Source: Blautia sp.
Lineage (GTDB): Bacteria > Bacillota > Clostridia > Lachnospirales > Lachnospiraceae
Assembly (NCBI GenBank): GCA_017515945.1
Contig: JAFWDX010000029.1
Span: 1-9,808 of the forward strand
Direction: 5' to 3'
DNA: 9,808 bases
A model generated the notes under the pieces. The model made no database searches, was not told the DNA's origin, and saw only the letters and a program-made list of their open reading frames with translations. Positions 5,495 to 9,808 of this stretch are shown one piece after another. Made by a program: the position numbers and the translations under genes. Positions within the stretch are counted from its first letter, which is position 1, and every line of letters starts with the position of its first letter.

Positions 5495-6931
5495 TTAGAC
5501 AGTGCCGTGCTTTTTGGACGGGCGCTCTTCCCTCTTAGTATAGAGCATTTCGAACGCGCCGATCACATATTTTCTGGTGTCGGCCGGAGCGATAATGGTG
5601 TCCACATATCCTCTCGCAGCTGCGGTTTCCACACCGGACTGCAGAGTTCTGTAGGCAGCGGCCTTTTCACCGAGTTCCTTCGCATCTGCCTTGGGATACA
5701 TGATCTTTGCGGCCAGATCCGCATCCATCATACCGATCTCGGCGCTGTCCCACGCATAAACGATGTCTGCGCCGACAGATTTGCTGTTCATGGCGACACA
5801 TGCATTGCCATAGGCTTTGCCGATCACGACGTTGACCTTGGGCACGGTGGCGGAGGTAAAGGCATAGACCAGACGGCCGAGAGCCTTGGCCATGGTCTTT
5901 TCATTTTCCATGTCGGCTTTGAAGCCTGTAACATTTGTCAGGCTCAGGACGGGAAGCTCAAAAGCGTCGCAGAAACGGACAAGATCCGCTGCCTTGCGGG
6001 CGCCCTGTGCGGACAGTACCGTGCCGAGATCCTCGGCCTTGTTGCCCTCCTCGTCATAAACAGCGCTGCGATTGGCAACAACACCAACGGTAGCTCCATT
6101 CAGACGGATGAATCCGGCAGCGATGTCCTTGCCGAAGTCAGGTTTGATCTCGAAAAATGCCTCGTCATCAGCGATCCTGGAAATGGCGAGCGCCGTGTCC
6201 TCTGTGCAGGATACGATATCCTCAGCCGCACGGTTCAGGTCATCCGTGCACTCCGCGACAGCATCCTCATCCTCATTGTTGGAGGGAAGGAGGCTAACCA
6301 GCTCACGGATCTTTGCGAGGATCTCCTCCTCGCTGCCTGTGCCGTCAACCAGACCGGTATGCTCGCTCTGGAACGCGGCTGCGGCGGTATCACACTTCTG
6401 CGCGGTATTGCCGGCAAGCGCATTCGGCGCGCTGACAAAAAGCTGGCCTTTCTTTTCTTCCATAAAGGTAAAGTCCGTCAGAGCCGGAATCACAGCCATG
6501 CCGCCGCCGCAGGTCCCGAAAATACCTGTGATCTGGGGGATGATGCCGGAAGCGAGGGACTGCTTCATATAGATGGACCCGAAGGCTTCGAGGGCATCTG
6601 TCGCCTCTTCCAGACGCAGACCAGCACAGTCGATCAGACCGATCACAGGTGCTCCGGTCTTGAGCGCCAGATCATACAGGGCCGTGATCTTTCTGGCATG
6701 CATCTCGCCAACGGTGCCGCCCAGCACGGACGCATCCTGGCTGTATACATAGACAAGGCTGCCGTCAATGACACCATAACCGGTGATGACGCCGTCAGAA
6801 GGTGCTTTTTTCTCAGTCAGGCTGAAATCGGTGGATCTGGCTGTGATCTTCTGTCCGATCTCTACAAAACTGTTGGCATCAAGCAGCGCTTCTATTCTTG
6901 AGCCCGCTAAGCTTTGTGTTGCATTACTCAT
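5495..6931 (-). CDS. Acyl-CoA carboxyltransferase (12S / methylmalonyl-CoA decarboxylase alpha-like)
   Basis: Member of the crotonase-fold carboxyltransferase family (PccB, MmdA, transcarboxylase 12S), which moves a carboxyl group between biotin and an acyl-CoA. The N-terminal half contains KAPSDGVITGYGVIDG, SQDASVLGGTVGEMHARKI and the glycine-rich oxyanion loop FGTCGGG (139-144). The C-terminal half contains ATVPKVNVVIGKAYGNA (about 361-377), the second oxyanion loop. The length of 478 is slightly below the usual 500-520. Two family blocks are weak: the GGA-TH motif of the first half is not recognisable, and the usual PGFLPG loop reads VTGFKADMENE. The substrate may therefore differ from propionyl/methylmalonyl-CoA. 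The ATG at 6931 follows GGAGGG by ten bases; the ATG at 6949 is itself joined to that site and has none of its own. It is the first gene of the operon behind a good promoter. Confidence 0.88.
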   Translation of the reverse strand: MSNATQSLAGSRIEALLDANSFVEIGQKITARSTDFSLTEKKAPSDGVITGYGVIDGSLVYVYSQDASVLGGTVGEMHARKITALYDLALKTGAPVIGLIDCAGLRLEEATDALEAFGSIYMKQSLASGIIPQITGIFGTCGGGMAVIPALTDFTFMEEKKGQLFVSAPNALAGNTAQKCDTAAAAFQSEHTGLVDGTGSEEEILAKIRELVSLLPSNNEDEDAVAECTDDLNRAAEDIVSCTEDTALAISRIADDEAFFEIKPDFGKDIAAGFIRLNGATVGVVANRSAVYDEEGNKAEDLGTVLSAQGARKAADLVRFCDAFELPVLSLTNVTGFKADMENEKTMAKALGRLVYAFTSATVPKVNVVIGKAYGNACVAMNSKSVGADIVYAWDSAEIGMMDADLAAKIMYPKADAKELGEKAAAYRTLQSGVETAAARGYVDTIIAPADTRKYVIGAFEMLYTKREERPSKKHGTV

Positions 6932-6990
6932 TTTCGTTTTGCCCTCCATTTTTATAAAAATATTGGATATCCCAAAAAATAGCCATTGTG

Positions 6991-7019
6991 ATTGTACCCT
7001 CTTTTATACATTATTTCAA
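6991..7019 (-). promoter_or_regulatory. Sigma-70/SigA-type promoter of the carboxyltransferase-oad operon
   Basis: Minus-strand TTGAAA (7019-7014), exactly 17 bases, TACAAT (6996-6991). The predicted transcript starts about 50 bases before the ATG at 6931. The dyad CCTCTT/AAGAGG (6998-7003 with 7018-7023, 14-base spacer) overlaps the -35 and spacer and could be an operator. A 14-bp AT palindrome (6948-6961) lies just before the ribosome site. Confidence 0.75.
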
Positions 7020-7081
7020 GAGGTTTTATCATTTACGGGGAAGGAATTTCGAAACCATCGGTTTACTAAGGCCTGGCGGGA

Positions 7082-7645
7082 TCACACCGTCACCTTGACC
7101 TCCTCCTCGGCCTCCGCCCTGAAGTCCTCCAGCCTGACCGGATCAATGGCGGGCAGCTCTTCGAGCGCCCCCACGCCGAAGCATCTGAGGAATTCCTCCG
7201 TGGTGCCGAGCAGGATCGGCCTGCCCGGCGCATCAAGCCTTCCCAGCTCCCGCACCAGGCCGAATTCGATCAGGCGGTTGACCGCATGGTCGCTTTTGAC
7301 GCCCCGGATCTGTTCGATCTCCGCTTTTGTCACGGGCTGCTTGTAGGCGATGATGGATAATGTCTCCAGAATCACGTCCGTGAGCGACGGTTTCTGGGGA
7401 TGCATGGCGATCCGGATCAGATATTCATAGTATTCCTTTTTGGTGCAGAGCTGAACCGCATCCTCCAGCGTCATGAGCCTGATCCCTCTGTCCTCCTGGT
7501 CATAGCGTCCGCTCATTTCATTTATCAGCTTTCTGACCTGTTCCTTGCTGATCTGAAGCGCGTCCGCCAGCTGGGACAGCTTTACCGAATCACCCATTGT
7601 AAACAGGATTGCTTCAATGGCTGCCTGCAGTTTTGTTTCTTCCAA
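7082..7645 (-). CDS. scpB: Segregation and condensation protein B
   Basis: Non-SMC subunit of the SMC-ScpAB chromosome condensin; a dimer that binds ScpA and helps load and regulate the ring on DNA near the origin. It has 187 residues, the normal length. Two winged-helix domains are visible: about residues 5-65 (AAIEAILFTMGDSVKLSQLADAL...) and about 85-160, with the family signature LETLSIIAYKQPVTKAEIEQIRGV. The last about 25 residues are an acidic tail. The start is TTG at 7645, with GAGGT eight bases upstream (7654-7658); no nearer ATG precedes the conserved AIEAILF block. It lies 28 bases after scpA and is surely co-transcribed. No clear terminator is visible in the 150 bp after it, only a 5-bp hairpin AAACC/GGTTT without a T run. 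Confidence 0.96.
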   Translation of the reverse strand: MEETKLQAAIEAILFTMGDSVKLSQLADALQISKEQVRKLINEMSGRYDQEDRGIRLMTLEDAVQLCTKKEYYEYLIRIAMHPQKPSLTDVILETLSIIAYKQPVTKAEIEQIRGVKSDHAVNRLIEFGLVRELGRLDAPGRPILLGTTEEFLRCFGVGALEELPAIDPVRLEDFRAEAEEEVKVTV

Positions 7646-7673
7646 TCGATCTTACCTCGCTTCCGGGCGCGGC

Positions 7674-8459
7674 TCACTCCTGTATGTAATCCGTGAGATC
7701 ACGCCATTTTTCAGGATCCTGCTCAACGCGGATCCTTATCTCTCCAAACTGTCCGTCCTGTTCAACATGGATATACCCCATCTTCATAAGCTCCAGGATC
7801 GAGAGGAACGAAACGACCACACCCGTTCTGGTCTTCTCTCCCTTCAGAAGCTGACGAAAGGAAAACATGTCATGTGTCTTTGCGTAATCACGGATCTGCA
7901 TGAGCCTGTCCGCGACACTGACCGGTTCCTTTTCGATCTTGCCGAAACGGCTGCGGATCGGGTCGACACGGTCTTCGCGCTTTTTCATGATCGACCTGAA
8001 AACCGCATTCAGTTTTTCCAGGGTCACACCCTCGAGCAGGAGTGCGGGATCTACCGGTTCACGATAATTCAGAACTTCTTTTGGAATGGACGGCGGTTTG
8101 TAAAAGATCTCATCCGCTTCCTCCATCCGCTCCCGCAGCTCATAGCTCATATATTTGTACATTTTGTATTCCAGGAGCTTGCGGACCAGCTCCGCCCGCG
8201 GATCCTCCTCCTCGCCCTCCTCCTGAGCCGGAGCCGGCAGCAGCATACGGCATTTTATGTCCAGGAGGGTTGCAGCCATGACCAGGAACTCGCTCATCAG
8301 GCCCAGATCTTCCTGCTCCATGGCATGGAGCACTTCCATGTACTGATCCGTGATCTGTACGATGGGGATGTCAAAGATATCGACTTTATTCTTTTCAATC
8401 AGGGTAAGCAGCAGATCCAGAGGGCCTTCAAAATCACTCAGTTTTATCGAAATAGCCAT
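7674..8459 (-). CDS. scpA: Segregation and condensation protein A (kleisin)
   Basis: Bacterial kleisin that bridges the SMC heads and holds the ScpB dimer. It has 261 residues, normal for the family. The N-terminal SMC-neck-binding helical domain opens with IKLSDFEGPLDLLLTLIEKNKVDIFDIPI, the strongest family signature. A central acidic and charged stretch (about 85-170) is the ScpB-binding linker. The C-terminal winged helix (about 190-250: FSFRQLLKG... VVVSFLSILELMKMGYI) binds the SMC cap. It starts nine bases after the stop codon of the metallophosphoesterase. The ribosome site is weak (GGGAG lies 14 bases away, overlapping the end of the upstream gene), which suggests translational coupling. 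Confidence 0.96.
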   Translation of the reverse strand: MAISIKLSDFEGPLDLLLTLIEKNKVDIFDIPIVQITDQYMEVLHAMEQEDLGLMSEFLVMAATLLDIKCRMLLPAPAQEEGEEEDPRAELVRKLLEYKMYKYMSYELRERMEEADEIFYKPPSIPKEVLNYREPVDPALLLEGVTLEKLNAVFRSIMKKREDRVDPIRSRFGKIEKEPVSVADRLMQIRDYAKTHDMFSFRQLLKGEKTRTGVVVSFLSILELMKMGYIHVEQDGQFGEIRIRVEQDPEKWRDLTDYIQE

Positions 8460-8468
8460 GCCGTCTTT

Positions 8469-9305
8469 TCACTCTCCCGTCACCTGTATAATAAAAAGCT
8501 CTCTCGGATTGTGGATCCGGAAGGGTATCGTATGTTCGCCAAGACCCGGACTTACAAACAGATGCTGATCCGACCGGTGGAAAACACCGCATCCATACCC
8601 GGGGAATGGAATGAACTGCGGACTTACGAGGCAGACGTGCTCTGAAAACCGCACGACCCCGCCATGATAATGTCCTGAGAAGATCAGATCCGCCCCCCAT
8701 TTAAAATAAGCCCGTGCAAACCGCGGATTGTGCGCGATCAGCAGGGTGAGATCCGCATCCGTCACACCGTCACCGGGAATACCTGCCAGATCCTGTATGG
8801 TTTTCTGTCTCAGGAACGGTGCGAAAGGTTTACCATAATAGACCAGATCGAGTTCCAGTGAAGCGATGTCCAGAACGATATCTCCGGCCTCAAATCGGGC
8901 ATGCTCATTGCACAGCAGATGCACACCACTGTTTTTCAGCGTTTCTTCATATTCGGCATAGGCTGTCTGCATCTCAAAGAAGTTATTTTTACGAAAATCT
9001 TCGTGTTTTGGATATCGCATCCTGCTCTCGTGATTGCCGGGACCCAGAAAGACCGGGAACTGCTCAGCCAGCTTTAGGAGAAGCGTCTGCGCCGTGTGCA
9101 GGGATTCCACTCTGTTGCGGACGATCATATCCCCCGCACAGATCACGAGGTCAGGATGTCCTGCAGCTATGGCGTCAAGCAGGCACGCAGAATCCTCACC
9201 GTGACATACACCGTGCAGATCAGCCAGAAAAGCGATCCGCAGAGGGCGTTTTTTTTCCAGCTTTGGTGTTTTTATCATATATTCACGGACACGGAACCCG
9301 CTCAT
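8469..9305 (-). CDS. Calcineurin-like metallophosphoesterase
   Basis: Predicted two-metal phosphoesterase of the YkuE/YaeI-like group. The 278-residue chain shows all five metal motifs in order: Asp29-x-His31 (ADLHG), Gly58-Asp59 (AGDM), Gly90-Asn91-His92-Glu93 (GNHE), His192 (AHNP) and Gly211-His212-x-His214 (GHYHGG). Unlike many YkuE/YaeI members there is no clear N-terminal membrane segment; the first 20 residues are polar and basic. Relatives act on lipid or nucleotide phosphates, including UDP-diacylglucosamine in the LpxH/LpxI-related groups; the substrate here is unknown. The neighbouring cardiolipin synthase makes a lipid or envelope role possible. The ATG at 9305 has GGAGGG seven bases upstream. 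It lies 78 bases after the phospholipase D-type gene, with a hairpin repeat between them. Confidence 0.88.
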   Translation of the reverse strand: MSGFRVREYMIKTPKLEKKRPLRIAFLADLHGVCHGEDSACLLDAIAAGHPDLVICAGDMIVRNRVESLHTAQTLLLKLAEQFPVFLGPGNHESRMRYPKHEDFRKNNFFEMQTAYAEYEETLKNSGVHLLCNEHARFEAGDIVLDIASLELDLVYYGKPFAPFLRQKTIQDLAGIPGDGVTDADLTLLIAHNPRFARAYFKWGADLIFSGHYHGGVVRFSEHVCLVSPQFIPFPGYGCGVFHRSDQHLFVSPGLGEHTIPFRIHNPRELFIIQVTGE

Positions 9306-9326
9306 GGCAACGCCCTCCTCTCAGTA

Positions 9327-9383
9327 CCACACAGGGGACGGTTCTCTGTGTGCTTTTCACACAGAGAACCGTCCCCTGTGTGG
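9327..9383. repeat. Near-intergenic perfect 26-bp inverted repeat (REP-like, CACACA-arm variant)
   Basis: Arms 9327-9352 and 9358-9383 are perfectly complementary around the 5-base loop CTTTT. Each arm contains CACACA, the core GGGGACGGTTCTC and TGTGTG, so each arm can also fold on itself. The right arm ends at the base directly before the TAA stop of the cardiolipin synthase gene; the left arm ends shortly before the ribosome site of the metallophosphoesterase. No T run follows on either strand, so it is not a classical terminator. Confidence 0.85.
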
Positions 9384-9808
9384 TTAAATCAACGGCGCGA
9401 TCACGCGCATCACGCTTTGCATGCCGCGCACAAAAAGATTTCTGTTCAGGCATGCCTCCAGTGTCTCCTCCTCACAGTCGGGAAGCGTCCGGAGAAAATC
9501 ATCTCTGATATCCAGCACCGTATGAGTCCCATACATCCATACACCATCTTCAAAATGCAGATATAAACTGCGAAAATCCAGATTGATCGTCCCGCAGACT
9601 GCAATGCTGTCGTCGCAGACAAAGGATTTTGCATGGAGAAAGCCCGGCTGGTATTTGTAGATCCTGACTCCGGCTTTCAGCAGCTGTGTATAGTACGACT
9701 GCGTAAGCATGAAAACCAGCTTTTTGTCAGGAATGCCCGGGGTGATGATCCGTACATCCACTCCGCTTCTGGCAGCCAGACAGAGCGCAACCATCATCTC
9801 ATTGTCCA
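9384..9808 (-). CDS. Cardiolipin synthase / phospholipase D-family protein, C-terminal part (5' end outside window)
   Basis: About 141 codons of the C-terminal catalytic half are visible; the frame runs open through the window edge (upstream residues DNE precede MMVALCLAARSGVDVRI). The second HKD motif is complete: LHAKSFVCDD gives His-x-Lys-x4-Asp, followed by GTINLDFRSLYLHFE, where Thr replaces the common Ser of the GS pair. Such enzymes condense two phosphatidylglycerols, or use related phospholipids, to make cardiolipin at the membrane. The spacing and the DFRSLYLHFED block match the bacterial cardiolipin synthases of Clostridia rather than nucleases. The first HKD motif and the membrane helices expected upstream cannot be seen. 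The TAA stop abuts the palindrome at 9327-9383. Confidence 0.88.
   Translation of the reverse strand, partial: DNEMMVALCLAARSGVDVRIITPGIPDKKLVFMLTQSYYTQLLKAGVRIYKYQPGFLHAKSFVCDDSIAVCGTINLDFRSLYLHFEDGVWMYGTHTVLDIRDDFLRTLPDCEEETLEACLNRNLFVRGMQSVMRVIAPLI

Noticed and set aside
5507..6901. 464-codon plus-strand frame opposite the carboxyltransferase
   Set aside because: It is antisense to a recognised gene, and its composition (His/Cys/Gly-rich, no domain) fits a mirror of the coding strand.
6932..7081. Riboswitch before the carboxyltransferase operon
   Set aside because: The leader after the predicted start is only about 50 bases with AT-rich palindromes and no structured aptamer that I can recognise.
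9327..9383. Intrinsic terminator between the cardiolipin synthase and metallophosphoesterase genes
   Set aside because: The stem is very strong but no T run follows on either strand, and the downstream gene has no visible promoter of its own.

Overview
The window is a compact bacterial chromosome segment in which all ten recognisable genes lie on the minus strand, so transcription runs from right to left. The family mix (a Firmicutes-type scpA-scpB pair, a split biotin-dependent sodium-pump decarboxylase, a clostridial-style cardiolipin synthase end), the strong AGGAGG ribosome sites, two TTG starts and moderately high GC suggest a Clostridia member, probably a Lachnospiraceae-like gut anaerobe. 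This taxonomic guess is inference; no rRNA or other marker is present.

From the right edge, in transcription order: the 3' end of a cardiolipin synthase/phospholipase D gene (5' end outside the window), a near-perfect hairpin repeat, a calcineurin-like metallophosphoesterase, then scpA and scpB, the two non-SMC partners of the SMC chromosome condensin. A 150-bp gap follows with the best promoter in the window (TTGAAA, 17 bp, TACAAT; 6991-7019). It drives a biotin-dependent carboxyl-transfer and sodium-pump operon: an acyl-CoA carboxyltransferase (12S/MmdA-like), OadG (membrane gamma subunit), a biotin carrier, OadB (the sodium-translocating carboxybiotin decarboxylase) and, after a 231-bp spacer full of hairpins, OadA (the oxaloacetate/pyruvate carboxyltransferase). 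The last gene is an HI0933-family flavoprotein.

One biotin carrier appears to serve two carboxyltransferases of different substrate class plus a sodium pump. Carboxyl groups from an acyl-CoA (for example malonyl- or methylmalonyl-CoA) or from oxaloacetate could be loaded on the same biotin. They could then be passed to the other acceptor (transcarboxylation) or released as CO2 at OadB while Na+ is exported. The parts are known; which reaction this complex runs cannot be read from the sequence.

The unexplained structure lies between genes. (1) A 54-bp element occurs twice, ungapped, at 43/54 identity, just ahead of the flavoprotein and oadA; each copy can form two mutually exclusive hairpins. 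(2) In the flavoprotein copy it is followed by a terminator-like hairpin directly before the ribosome site, an attenuator-like layout. (3) A second hairpin family (GGTATATGCAGAG...) occurs in opposite orientations after oadA and after oadB. (4) Two REP-like elements, one at each end of the window, share a GGGGAC(A)GGTTC core but have completely different, internally complementary arms; the left one supplies the last codons and stop of the flavoprotein gene. No CRISPR array, tRNA, rRNA, transposase or defence gene was found. No gene-free stretch exceeds 300 bases.
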